Source: Spirochaetaceae bacterium
GTDB taxonomy: Bacteria; Spirochaetota; Spirochaetia; DSM-27196; SLAA01
Assembly (NCBI GenBank): GCA_007695055.1
Contig: REEM01000199.1
Location: 1 to 51,706, forward strand
Direction: 5' to 3'
Length of the DNA stretch: 51,706 bases
The notes below the pieces were generated by a model. That model saw only the letters and a program-made list of their open reading frames with translations, did not search any database and had not been told where the DNA came from. Position numbers and translations under genes: made by a program. Of this stretch, positions 16,879 to 24,927 are shown one piece after another; the first letter of the stretch is position 1; each line of letters begins with the position of its first letter.

Positions 16879-18033
16879 ATGGATACACAACAGAGTCCCG
16901 ACGCCAGCTCAGGCGACGGTGCCGAGCAACCGGACACGAGCCCTTTATCTGACATCATCTTCATTACCCTACCCCCGGACCTCGATAGAATGATCGGCGA
17001 CTTCAGCTTGGACCCAAGCATTCCGCTCCCGGTAGAAACCCGCGGTGAAGGAGATGCATGGGATGCCGGTGAACTACGCTGGGAAATGATTATTGCAGCA
17101 GTTCTCAAGCTACTCGCCTACAAGCCGGACCACGAAGATATCGCCTACTACCGTAACCTTACGCTTGCGGCAAAACCAGACCTTGCCGACGAGCTATCTC
17201 AAGCAGCAGTAAGCAAGGCGCAGAATGCAGATTTCGAGCCAGCGGAAGAGATTTTTCGTGCGCTCGGCGGTCTCCTCCCCAATAATCCTGCACCGCGGCT
17301 GAATCTTGCACTCCTCCATGAGCAGGTTGCGGACGCTGCTGAGGCGGCATCACGGCCCGAGGAAGCTGAGAAGAAGCGGGAACAGGCCTTCCTTATGTAC
17401 AAAGAGCTCCTTGCCGAGGACGATCCTCCAGCTGAGGTCTATCTCAACGCTGGTTATTTTGCCCTTAAGACACAGAGTTTTGACACTGCAGTCAGACACT
17501 TGTCGCATTATCTGCAAGCCGAGCCGGAATCGGAGCGTTCAGAGGAAGTTTCTAGGCTTATTGCTGAAATAGAGAAGCACAACTTGGTAGATAATCTGTT
17601 CAAAGAGGCCTACGACTTCATTCGACTTGGTAAAGAAGACGAAGGAATTGAACGAATCCGCGAGTTTCTGGCCAAACACCCAGATGTCTGGAATGCTTGG
17701 TTTATCCTGGGTTGGGGGCTTCGGCGTCTTGAGCGCTATGAGGATGCGGCCGCTGCTTTTGAGAAAGCCCTTGAACTAGGGCCACGCAAGCCAGACACCT
17801 TGAACGAGCTTGCAATATGCCGCATGGAAACTGGTGCGTTTTCTGAGAGTGAGAAGCTGCTCGTAGATGCACTGCGCCAGGAGCCAGATAACGTTAAATT
17901 TGTTTCAAATCTGGGGATTTTGGCACTCAAGCGTGAGGACCATGAGGAGGCTCGTGCCTACTTTCTTGCAGCCCTTGAAATTGAACCAAACGACGTACTT
18001 GCACTCCAATACCTGCAAAAGCTAGAGCATTAG
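16879..18033 (+). CDS. Tetratricopeptide-repeat protein
   Basis: 384 residues from ATG 16879 behind AGAGGAAA. No signal peptide, so cytoplasmic. Acidic N-terminus, then at least five TPR units, clearest in WNAWFILGWGLRRLERYEDA, DTLNELAICRMETGAFSESE and VKFVSNLGILALKREDHEEA. It probably scaffolds protein contacts; its partner may be the PilZ protein in the same operon, just upstream of the flagellin genes. No specific function can be assigned. Confidence 0.85.
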   Translation: MDTQQSPDASSGDGAEQPDTSPLSDIIFITLPPDLDRMIGDFSLDPSIPLPVETRGEGDAWDAGELRWEMIIAAVLKLLAYKPDHEDIAYYRNLTLAAKPDLADELSQAAVSKAQNADFEPAEEIFRALGGLLPNNPAPRLNLALLHEQVADAAEAASRPEEAEKKREQAFLMYKELLAEDDPPAEVYLNAGYFALKTQSFDTAVRHLSHYLQAEPESERSEEVSRLIAEIEKHNLVDNLFKEAYDFIRLGKEDEGIERIREFLAKHPDVWNAWFILGWGLRRLERYEDAAAAFEKALELGPRKPDTLNELAICRMETGAFSESEKLLVDALRQEPDNVKFVSNLGILALKREDHEEARAYFLAALEIEPNDVLALQYLQKLEH

Positions 18034-18094
18034 GACACGCGTACGCGCTCTGGTCAATGAACCGTAAAATTCTTTTTATTCTTCGCAATTTGGC

Positions 18095-18123
18095 TTAAGT
18101 TTTAGAGTACCCCCTGCCGATAG
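18095..18123 (+). promoter_or_regulatory. Sigma-28-like promoter of flaB1
   Basis: TTAAGTTT (18095-18102), 13-bp spacer, GCCGATAG (18116-18123). Consensus for FliA/sigma-28 is TAAAGTTT-N11-GCCGATAA, so 7/8 and 7/8 with a slightly long spacer. Predicted start near 18130 leaves a ~200-nt leader. Confidence 0.7.
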
Positions 18124-18224
18124 AGTGAATGCGGGAGGCCCTGTGCCGAGTGAATCGGACGGAGAATACTCCTTGCCCCTTATCGTAATCATCGGAGAAA
18201 TATCCGAGCGACCTGAGGGAATTC

Positions 18225-18333
18225 GAAAAAAAAGGAGGTATTTTTCCAACATTCGCGTGAAGACCCAAAAGGGTGCTCCGCAAAGACGAAACGGCAAGGA
18301 AGCCGTTCACAAGAACTTCAGGGAGGAAGTAGA
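18225..18333 (+). promoter_or_regulatory. flaB1 mRNA leader with CsrA-type hairpins
   Basis: Three GGA-bearing loops are visible. (1) A GAAAAA/TTTTTC stem (18225-18230 with 18241-18246) around AGGAGGT at 18233-18239. (2) AACGGC/GCCGTT (18290-18295 with 18302-18307) with loop AAGGAA. (3) ACTTC/GAAGT (18315-18319 with 18326-18330) with loop AGGGAG, which contains the Shine-Dalgarno. CsrA binds ANGGA in hairpin loops and blocks ribosomes when a site covers the Shine-Dalgarno. A frame from GTG 18257 stays open to a TGA that overlaps the flaB1 ATG. The remainder of the 18034-18333 gap holds the sigma-28 promoter. Confidence 0.65.
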
Positions 18334-19188
18334 ATGATCATTAATCACAACATGAGCGCAATGTTCGCTAACCGTCAGCTCGGTCAGACCGACCGATCGA
18401 CTCAGTCAACAATGGAAAAACTTGCATCGGGTATGAGGATTAATCGTGCCGGGGATGATGCATCCGGCCTCGCAGTGTCGGAAAAGATGAGAAGCCAGAT
18501 TCGTGGCTTGCAACAGGCATCACAGAACGCTTCCAACGGTATCTCTTTTATCCAGACGACAGAAGGCTACTTGCAGAGCACACAGGATGTACTCCAACGC
18601 CTGCGTGAACTTTCGGTACAGAGTGCCAACGGTATCTACTCAGCGGAAGATCGAATGCAGATTCAGGTTGAGGTCTCTCAGCTCGTTGCGGAGATCGACC
18701 GCGTAGCGTCGCACGCCCAGTTCAACGGGATGAACCTGCTCACCGGCCGATTTGCACAAGAAACTGGACAGAACGTCATTACCGCCTCCATGTACTTCCA
18801 CATTGGTGCGAACATGGATCAGCGCGAACGCGTCTTCATTGGTACAATGACCGCCACCGCCCTTGGTATGCGAACTGAACAGGACATACTGTCGCTTTCG
18901 ACCCCAGACACTGCCAACCGCTCCATTGGTATGATCGATACCGCATTGACAGTAGTAAGTAAGCAGCGTGCTGATCTTGGCGCATACCAGAACCGCTTGG
19001 AGATGGCCGTACGAGGAATTGACATTGGCGCGGAGAATCTTCAGGCTGCCGAGTCTCGCATTCGGGATGCAGATATGGCCTCGGAGATGGTCAATTTTAC
19101 CCGAGACCAGATTCTGATGCAGGCCAACACCGCTATGCTGGCACAAGCCAACATGCGCAGTCAGACTGTCTTGCAATTGTTGGGTTAG
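18334..19188 (+). CDS. flaB: FlaB flagellin, filament core (copy 1)
   Basis: 284 residues, normal for spirochaete Fla[18 protein letters not shown] and [20 protein letters not shown] are the conserved D0/D1 N-terminus; [19 protein letters not shown]-like sequence and [14 protein letters not shown] form the C-terminus. The D2/D3 domains are missing, as is usual in FlaB. It is exported by the flagellar type III system into the periplasmic filament. GGGAGGA precedes the ATG and lies within a hairpin. About two-thirds identical by eye to copy 2. Confidence 0.97.
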   Translation: MIINHNMSAMFANRQLGQTDRSTQSTMEKLASGMRINRAGDDASGLAVSEKMRSQIRGLQQASQNASNGISFIQTTEGYLQSTQDVLQRLRELSVQSANGIYSAEDRMQIQVEVSQLVAEIDRVASHAQFNGMNLLTGRFAQETGQNVITASMYFHIGANMDQRERVFIGTMTATALGMRTEQDILSLSTPDTANRSIGMIDTALTVVSKQRADLGAYQNRLEMAVRGIDIGAENLQAAESRIRDADMASEMVNFTRDQILMQANTAMLAQANMRSQTVLQLLG

Positions 19189-19204
19189 GGTAGTATCATG
19201 ATCG

Positions 19205-19231
19205 ATGGAGGGGTCTCTATGGCCTCTCCAT
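19205..19231 (+). terminator. Hairpin after flaB1, possible terminator or processing site
   Basis: ATGGAGGGG (19205-19213) pairs with CCTCTCCAT (19223-19231) with one G-U. A competing hairpin, CTATGG (19217-19222) with CCATAG (19228-19233), uses some of the same bases, so the two exclude each other. Only a short T-rich stretch (TTCTTTG) follows, so termination may be partial. Confidence 0.45.
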
Positions 19232-19267
19232 AGTTCTTTGAAAAACACTCTCTTTGAACGCTGAAAA

Positions 19268-19427
19268 CGGAGAGATTTCTCTACCTGTGAATAAACACAG
19301 GTGAAGCAAATCTCTCCGCTTGAGGAATAACCTCGGTGCGGAAGCGCGAAAGCCGCAACGAAGTCTCCTTTTGGCGGAGTCCGTGAAGGCAAGGAATGCC
19401 TTATCGAACACTATCAAGGAGGGTCAG
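19268..19427 (+). promoter_or_regulatory. flaB2 mRNA leader: long hairpin plus CsrA-type hairpin
   Basis: An 11-bp stem (19268-19278 with 19308-19318), a small internal loop, and a 7-bp stem (19283-19289 with 19296-19302) closed by AATAAA make a strong stem-loop. Downstream, AAGGCA/TGCCTT (19386-19391 with 19397-19402) shows AGGAA in its loop, 35 nt before the ATG, at the same place as the loop in the flaB1 leader. The Shine-Dalgarno AAGGAGGG is at 19416-19423. No clear sigma-28 promoter is seen; GCTGAAAA near 19260 is only 6/8. Confidence 0.65.
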
Positions 19428-20282
19428 ATGATCATTAATCACAACGCGAGCGCCGCATTTGCAAACCGGACGCTGGGTGTGAGAGCAACCGAGGCACATG
19501 GCAATATCGAGCGTTTAAGCTCCGGAATGCGGATAAACCGCGCTGGTGACGACGCCTCGGGCCTAGCGGTATCGGAAAAGCTACGCAGTCAGGTCCGCGG
19601 CCTGAATCAAGCTGAGCGGAACATTCAGAACGCAGTATCCTTTATCCAAACAACGGAAGGGTATCTGCAAAACACACAAGACATTCTTCATCGTGTCCGT
19701 GAGCTTTCAGTACAGTCTGCAAACGGTATCTATACCGCTGAAGACCGTATGCAAATTCAGGTCGAGGTCTCTCAGCTCGTCGATGAAGTCAATCGCATTG
19801 CATCGCATGCACAGTTCAACGGTATGAACATGCTAACCGGAGCTTTCGCAGTTGACAGTGAAGGCGGTCGAATCATGCAGTTCCAGGTAGGAGCGAACAT
19901 GGACCAGAACGAACGAGTATTCATCGGCACTATGACCGCAGCAGCGCTCGGCCTCAGCGATGCACAGGGTGAGAACGGCATCATTTCGATCTCGACCCCG
20001 GATTTTGCTAACCAAGCAATTGGTACAATTGACACCGCACTGCGACAAGTTTCTCAGCAGCGCGCGGACTTGGGAGCATACCAGAATCGTTTCGAAATGG
20101 CAGCTCGTGGAGTTGCTATTGCATCGGAAAACCTTGCAGCCGCCGAGTCACAGATTCGCGACTCTAATATTGCCTCCGAGATGGTGGACTTTGTTCGTAA
20201 TCAAATTTTGACACAGTCGAACACCGCTATGCTTGCACAGGCAAACCTTCAGTCGCAGGCTGTACTTCAGTTGCTTGGCTAA
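19428..20282 (+). CDS. flaB: FlaB flagellin, filament core (copy 2)
   Basis: 284 residues from ATG 19428. The frame is open for another 36 codons upstream, but homology begins at MIINHN and AAGGAGGG supports this start. Same D0/D1-only design as copy 1: [46 protein letters not shown] and [12 protein letters not shown]. The middle differs most from copy 1 ([26 protein letters not shown]). Multiple FlaB subunits in one filament are normal in spirochaetes. Confidence 0.97.
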   Translation: MIINHNASAAFANRTLGVRATEAHGNIERLSSGMRINRAGDDASGLAVSEKLRSQVRGLNQAERNIQNAVSFIQTTEGYLQNTQDILHRVRELSVQSANGIYTAEDRMQIQVEVSQLVDEVNRIASHAQFNGMNMLTGAFAVDSEGGRIMQFQVGANMDQNERVFIGTMTAAALGLSDAQGENGIISISTPDFANQAIGTIDTALRQVSQQRADLGAYQNRFEMAARGVAIASENLAAAESQIRDSNIASEMVDFVRNQILTQSNTAMLAQANLQSQAVLQLLG

Positions 20283-20308
20283 GTTGGGGCATTTTCTCCG
20301 TTTTCCTG

Positions 20309-20374
20309 AAGAGATTTCTGGACGTCATCTCTTTGGGCGCTTACGACAGGGGGAGCTCGCGCTCTCCCTCTGTC
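20309..20374 (+). promoter_or_regulatory. flaG leader: GGA-loop hairpin and GC-rich hairpin
   Basis: AAGAGAT/ATCTCTT (20309-20315 with 20327-20333) encloses TTCTGGACGTC, so another GGA is in a loop. It is followed by an imperfect stem GACAGGGGGAGC with GCTCTCCCTCTGTC (20345-20374), then ACTTTCTT. The second could be a partial terminator that sets the flagellin to flaG-fliD ratio. The flaG Shine-Dalgarno GGAGGT lies after both. Confidence 0.5.
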
Positions 20375-20399
20375 ACTTTCTTACACGGAGGTAAGAAAT

Positions 20400-20771
20400 A
20401 TGTCTATTGACATGCCCGGTTTGCCGGGTTATAAGACCGCAGTCCTTCGCGACTCAGGGCTGCCACGGAAGGCAACAAACGATATCTCACTACAGGCTGC
20501 CCGAGCAGCCGCGAATGCAGCAGCCGAAAAGGTTGCAGCACAACAGCGGCAGGCAGCCCGTGAACCGTTATTGAGTGACTTAGAGCAAGTCTCTGGAGTG
20601 TTCAATCACAGACTCAAATTGTCGGTGAATAATGAGCTCGACCGGGTCATCGTCAAGATCATTGATCGTGACACCGATAAGGTTATTAAGGAGCTTCCGC
20701 CGGCCGAACTGCAGCGAGTCTATTCAAGAATTCGCGAGGCAATAGGACTTTTGGTGGACACCGAGATATAA
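20400..20771 (+). CDS. flaG: FlaG family protein
   Basis: 123 residues. The C-terminal FlaG domain is clear: LKLSVNNELDRVIVKIIDRDTDKVIKELPP and LQRVYSRIREAIGLLVD. The N-terminal half is Ala/Gln-rich helix. FlaG usually precedes fliD and affects filament length or stability; exact function is poorly known. CGGAGGT precedes the ATG. 38 bp to fliD. Confidence 0.9.
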   Translation: MSIDMPGLPGYKTAVLRDSGLPRKATNDISLQAARAAANAAAEKVAAQQRQAAREPLLSDLEQVSGVFNHRLKLSVNNELDRVIVKIIDRDTDKVIKELPPAELQRVYSRIREAIGLLVDTEI

Positions 20772-20809
20772 TTCGGAACTGGGCCATCTTTGGCCCCGAG
20801 GCGCACACC

Positions 20810-22819
20810 ATGTCCAACATTATTATACCTGGGGTATCAAACAGCCAGATGGACACTCGACGCATGGTCGACGAGCTCATGGAAGTAGAGCGTCGGCCCG
20901 TTGAACGTCTGGAAAACACCAGGGATCAGTATCAGGCACAACGCCTTGCCTGGCAGGATATCGGGCGACATCTTAATACATTTCGCACATCAGCGACTCG
21001 ACTGTACGGCTTTGAAAGTCCATTTGCAGCACGAATTGCACATTCATCAGATCCTGCCTCGCTAACGGCTGAAGCATCACGAACTGCGCAGGAAGACATA
21101 AATAGTATTGAGGTGCTTCAGATAGCGCGCGCCGATTCCTTTGCATCAAAACAACTACCCAGCGACTACCGCATTGAGGCTGGTCGCTACGGCTTTCAAG
21201 TTGGAGAGCAGCAACAGGCATTTGAGTTCCGCGGCGGTAATCTGTCCGACTTCGCTGCAGCGGTTAATCGTCATGCGGGCTCGCTCCTGAGAGCACGAGT
21301 CGTACGCGACACCGCTCAAACCCAGATTATTGCATTTGAGTCTCGGCACGAGGGCCTGGAAAACCGCTTGAGCTTTACTCACCGCAGCGAGCAAATGGCA
21401 TTAGACATGGGCGTTATCGCTCCAAGTGAACGAGCTGGTTTTGGGTTTGAGCTTGCGGGCGCATCTGCACTCCGGAATGCAGACGCTGTACACATTGATG
21501 AGGCGCAAATCCTTCTTGAAGCTCAGAGCGAGGCCGCCCTGCCTGCGCCAGCAGCAATGACTATACAGCCAGGCATGATTCTTGAGCTAGAGTTACGTTT
21601 CTCCGAACGCCCCGAAGGGCCTCCAGCTCCGCCTCCCCCACCCGGCCCATCCGTTCCCGACCTCGGTTCAGTGAGTCTGGAAGACGTGACGGTACTCAAC
21701 GCTCCTAGTAGAGCGCTATTGCCAGAGGCAACCGAGCCGGAGGAACCCCCGCGCGTCGATAGCAACGCAATCTTGTTTGCCCTCAGTGAAGGACGTCGCG
21801 TGCAGCTTCCTGAGCTACCTGAATCCGAGGAGTTTAGCACGGTACGCATCCCGGTCTCCGAGTATGTTCAGAACCTTGAGGGCCTCGAACTAGTAAACCG
21901 CAATACGCATCGAGATATCGAGATACGATCCGCACGGGTCTTTGATCCTGAAGCAATTGGTGAGTATGAGCCGCTAAACCCCTTACGAACGGCACAAGAT
22001 GCACGTCTACGCGTCGAGGGTATTGAAGTAACGCGCAGTAGTAATCGCATTGACGATATCATCCCGGGAACCACCTTGAATTTGCACCGACCAAGTGCTG
22101 GCCCCGTAGAGATTGCGGTTGAACCAGACCGCGAGTCCGCAAAAGATGCCGTCATTGAGTTTGTCGCTTACTACAATCAGCTTATTCGCGACATCAATAT
22201 CCTTACCCGTTCTGAGTCCGAGATAATCGACCAAATTGAGTACTTCTCCGATGAAGAGCGTGAACAGGCCCGTGAGCGACTTGGTCTCCTTCAAGGGGAT
22301 AGCACCCTCAATCAACTACGCACACGACTTCAAACCATTGTCATGAATGCCTATGATACCGGCCCGGACTCGGATCTTCGCCTGTTAGCACAGATCGGGA
22401 TATCCTCAAATGCTGGTGCTCCAGGACGTGGTTTTGACCCGGGACGACTCCGTGGATATCTGGAAATCAACGAGAACATCCTAGACAACGCTTTGGCCAA
22501 CAATTTTGAAGAAATCAGACGATTGTTTGGCTCCGACACCGACGGTGACCGTGTTATTGACAGTGGAGTCGGGTACACTGCGGGTGAATATATTCGCGGC
22601 TTTACTCAGATAGGCGGCGTTGTGGCAACCCGTACCAGTAGTATCGACACACGCATAACAAATACAGATCGCCAGATTGAGAACTATGGTGAACGCCTAG
22701 ATCGTCGTGAAGCCGAACTACGCCGCGAGTTCAGCCGCATGGAAGGGGCCCTGCAGGAACTCGAACAAAGCAGGAGCCAGATCGAGGGGATGAATCCTAA
22801 CTCGGGCGGTGGTCGTTAA
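20810..22819 (+). CDS. fliD: Flagellar hook-associated protein 2 (filament cap)
   Basis: 669 residues. FliD_N: MSNIIIPGVSNSQMDTRRMVDELMEVERRPVERLE; C-terminal FliD_C with LLAQIGISSNAGAPGRG, GYLEINENILDNAL and coiled-coil RQIENYGERLDRREAELRREF. A Pro-rich insert (GPPAPPPPPGPSVPD) near residues 265-285 separates the head domains. It caps the growing filament and folds flagellins, here in the periplasm. The end is 55 bp from the next gene. Confidence 0.95.
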   Translation: MSNIIIPGVSNSQMDTRRMVDELMEVERRPVERLENTRDQYQAQRLAWQDIGRHLNTFRTSATRLYGFESPFAARIAHSSDPASLTAEASRTAQEDINSIEVLQIARADSFASKQLPSDYRIEAGRYGFQVGEQQQAFEFRGGNLSDFAAAVNRHAGSLLRARVVRDTAQTQIIAFESRHEGLENRLSFTHRSEQMALDMGVIAPSERAGFGFELAGASALRNADAVHIDEAQILLEAQSEAALPAPAAMTIQPGMILELELRFSERPEGPPAPPPPPGPSVPDLGSVSLEDVTVLNAPSRALLPEATEPEEPPRVDSNAILFALSEGRRVQLPELPESEEFSTVRIPVSEYVQNLEGLELVNRNTHRDIEIRSARVFDPEAIGEYEPLNPLRTAQDARLRVEGIEVTRSSNRIDDIIPGTTLNLHRPSAGPVEIAVEPDRESAKDAVIEFVAYYNQLIRDINILTRSESEIIDQIEYFSDEEREQARERLGLLQGDSTLNQLRTRLQTIVMNAYDTGPDSDLRLLAQIGISSNAGAPGRGFDPGRLRGYLEINENILDNALANNFEEIRRLFGSDTDGDRVIDSGVGYTAGEYIRGFTQIGGVVATRTSSIDTRITNTDRQIENYGERLDRREAELRREFSRMEGALQELEQSRSQIEGMNPNSGGGR

Positions 22820-22874
22820 ACTGCGGTTCGCATGTAGATTTCGCATGTAGATACTGACATCAGAAGGAGTAAGG

Positions 22875-23777
22875 GTGGTTATTCTCATCGACAAAGAAGT
22901 CATTGATTTCACCATAGAGGCCGAAACAACGGTCGGTGAAGTTGTAGACGAGCTCAAGCAATTCTTATCTCAGCACCAACGTCGTGTGTCCGAGATTGTC
23001 ATAGATGATGCGCCAACAGCGTCCACAGATGAGTCCTGGAAGCAGAAAAATCTCGAAGAGGTAGGCTCTTTAAACATTCACACCATGCAGGTGGAAGAGG
23101 CAAGCACGGAGAAACCAAGTCTATCCATTCAGCACCTCTCAACTATCGTTGAGTATCTTGATCTCTACGTGCGAGCGGCTGAACAGGAGGAGAACTCAGC
23201 ATTACGTGACCTTGCTAGCGAATTTGAACACGTATCTCCTGCCCTACCTGAGCTCGTTGGGGTCAACCTGCCCTTAGACGACCCGTCCGCCCTGCATACA
23301 ATGACCGAGAAGTTCCTTGCTGCAGGTGAACCTGAGCGGCCCGAGCTGAAACATCATTTTGTGGCATTTCTTAAACAACTAAAGCTACTTGCGGAGGCCA
23401 GACTCCGGGAACACGAACGCCCAATTGAGGAAACAGTGTCGAGCCGTGAACTCATGCGAATGCTATTGCCGAAATTGAGTGATGTCTCGGTGCTACTCCA
23501 GGCTGGCAAAGATGCCGAGGCGATGCAGCATGTGGCGCATTTCACCGAACTTGCAGCTAAGCTTCTACGTCTTATTCCGCGCATATCCGCGGATATCGAC
23601 ACTGAAGGACTCCATGAGTTTGCAGTATCATACCACTCCGTACTTGGTGAGTTGATGAAGGCCTTTGGTTCGCATGACTCAGTCCTCATTGGAGACCTGC
23701 TTGAATACGAGATAACCCCCTACTCTGAGGAACTCATCCGGCGTCTTGATAGTCTTTCTGCTCCAGACAACAACTAG
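22875..23777 (+). CDS. Protein of unknown function in the flagellin operon
   Basis: 300 residues from GTG 22875 with GAAGGAG six bases upstream. No signal peptide. Residues 1-80 look like a small alpha/beta domain (MVILIDKEVIDFTIEAETTVGEVVDELKQFL, then a solvent-exposed IVIDDAPT), similar in feel to a ubiquitin-like fold. The rest is helical, with heptad-like stretches. From memory Treponema has an unnamed gene in the same place after fliD. A flagellin/FliD chaperone or assembly factor is a reasonable guess, not shown by the sequence. Confidence 0.75.
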   Translation: MVILIDKEVIDFTIEAETTVGEVVDELKQFLSQHQRRVSEIVIDDAPTASTDESWKQKNLEEVGSLNIHTMQVEEASTEKPSLSIQHLSTIVEYLDLYVRAAEQEENSALRDLASEFEHVSPALPELVGVNLPLDDPSALHTMTEKFLAAGEPERPELKHHFVAFLKQLKLLAEARLREHERPIEETVSSRELMRMLLPKLSDVSVLLQAGKDAEAMQHVAHFTELAAKLLRLIPRISADIDTEGLHEFAVSYHSVLGELMKAFGSHDSVLIGDLLEYEITPYSEELIRRLDSLSAPDNN

Positions 23778-23788
23778 GAGATCTATAG

Positions 23789-24913
23789 GTGGTGTACAAC
23801 TTGCCTTACCTGCTTTGGTCCTTGACGCCCCTCCAACAAAACAATCCGTTCGGTGAGTTTGGACAAACAGATCCGCGTGCCACACTCATTATGATGATAT
23901 TCATTGGCATTCTGGTGCTTGTCGGGGTCGTCTCCGCCATACTGGGTGGTGGTTCCAAGAGTTCCGGCACCGAGGCCCGGTTTTCAGCCCGCCGCTTTCG
24001 CCGCGAGGCAAAAAAAATCGGCTTGGACCGCGAACGCTGCAAGCTTATGCTGCACCTCATTAGGCGCTACAATACCAAGGTTCCAATGCGACTTCTACGC
24101 CACGCTGGGTATTTGGACTCTTTTATCCAACAGGCCTTGGAGGATGTGCGTGCCGCCAGCCTCCCGGATACAGTGCGAGAACACCGGGTATTTGAGATAT
24201 TTCAGCTCAAGCGCATTATAACCAACTCAATTGAGGCTAGTGGCGTTGCACGCTCTAGCAAGTCTTTGCGCATAGGTAGTGAGCTGACTTTGGGTATTGG
24301 TAATCAATGGTACGAGAGCGAACTCCTTACCTCGGTAGCCGCCCACTTGGCAGTCTCTGTACCGGAGACCGACAAAGGGGAACAACTCCGTATAGAAAAA
24401 GGCACCCCGGTCAAAGCGAAAGCTATTTCCGAACAGGGACAGGTGTATCAGTTTGCTTCCCGGGTATTAGGATATGGGGTCCATCGGAAGACACCAGTCA
24501 TGTACCTAGATCATACACAGAAGATGCAGAAGGTGCAGAACAGGCGCCATCAGCGCCGTGAACTTGATGCACCGGTGTACCTGTATCCGGTGTCGGTGGT
24601 TACAAGCGGGAAAGGAAAAAAGGCACGACGAAGCGCCGTTGTGAACAAGGAACAGCGGCGACTCGGTCGAATGATAGATCTTTCGGCTGGAGGATGCGCG
24701 GTACAGTCACGCATGCCCCTGGCGGCAAGCACCCTTGTCCGTGTAGACTTTCAAACGGAAGACCGCACTATGATCACTGTTTATGGTAAGGTTTTGCGTC
24801 TGGAACGAGCCGGGTATCAGGGTGGTATTATGCGTATTAAGTTCACCCGTGTATCGCGCGAGCATGTCAACCGGATCCAGTCCTTTGTGTATGGATATGA
24901 GGGCGAAGAATAG
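23789..24913 (+). CDS. YcgR-like PilZ protein with an N-terminal membrane anchor
   Basis: 374 residues from GTG 23789. A single TM helix at about 31-52 (TLIMMIFIGILVLVGVVSAIL) is followed by a basic helical region, then a YcgR-type N-domain (LRIGSELTLGIG, LRIEKGTPVKAKAI) and a PilZ domain: NRRHQRREL (RxxxR) and GRMIDLSAGGCAV (D-x-S-x-G-G). The full motif pair predicts c-di-GMP binding. YcgR slows the flagellar motor in enteric bacteria; placement in the flagellin operon supports a motility role here. A TM anchor is not part of classical YcgR. Confidence 0.85.
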   Translation: MVYNLPYLLWSLTPLQQNNPFGEFGQTDPRATLIMMIFIGILVLVGVVSAILGGGSKSSGTEARFSARRFRREAKKIGLDRERCKLMLHLIRRYNTKVPMRLLRHAGYLDSFIQQALEDVRAASLPDTVREHRVFEIFQLKRIITNSIEASGVARSSKSLRIGSELTLGIGNQWYESELLTSVAAHLAVSVPETDKGEQLRIEKGTPVKAKAISEQGQVYQFASRVLGYGVHRKTPVMYLDHTQKMQKVQNRRHQRRELDAPVYLYPVSVVTSGKGKKARRSAVVNKEQRRLGRMIDLSAGGCAVQSRMPLAASTLVRVDFQTEDRTMITVYGKVLRLERAGYQGGIMRIKFTRVSREHVNRIQSFVYGYEGEE

Positions 24914-24927
24914 TCCGTTCACAATAC

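Noticed and set aside
18125-18337. 70-codon frame through the flaB1 leader from ATG 18125
   Set aside because: The ATG falls at or before the predicted transcription start, so the full frame is unlikely to be translated; only its last ~26 codons are discussed as a possible leader peptide.
19320-19427. N-terminal extension of FlaB2 by 36 codons
   Set aside because: The frame is open, but flagellin homology starts at MIINHN, AAGGAGGG sits just before that ATG and the extra part includes the regulatory hairpin.
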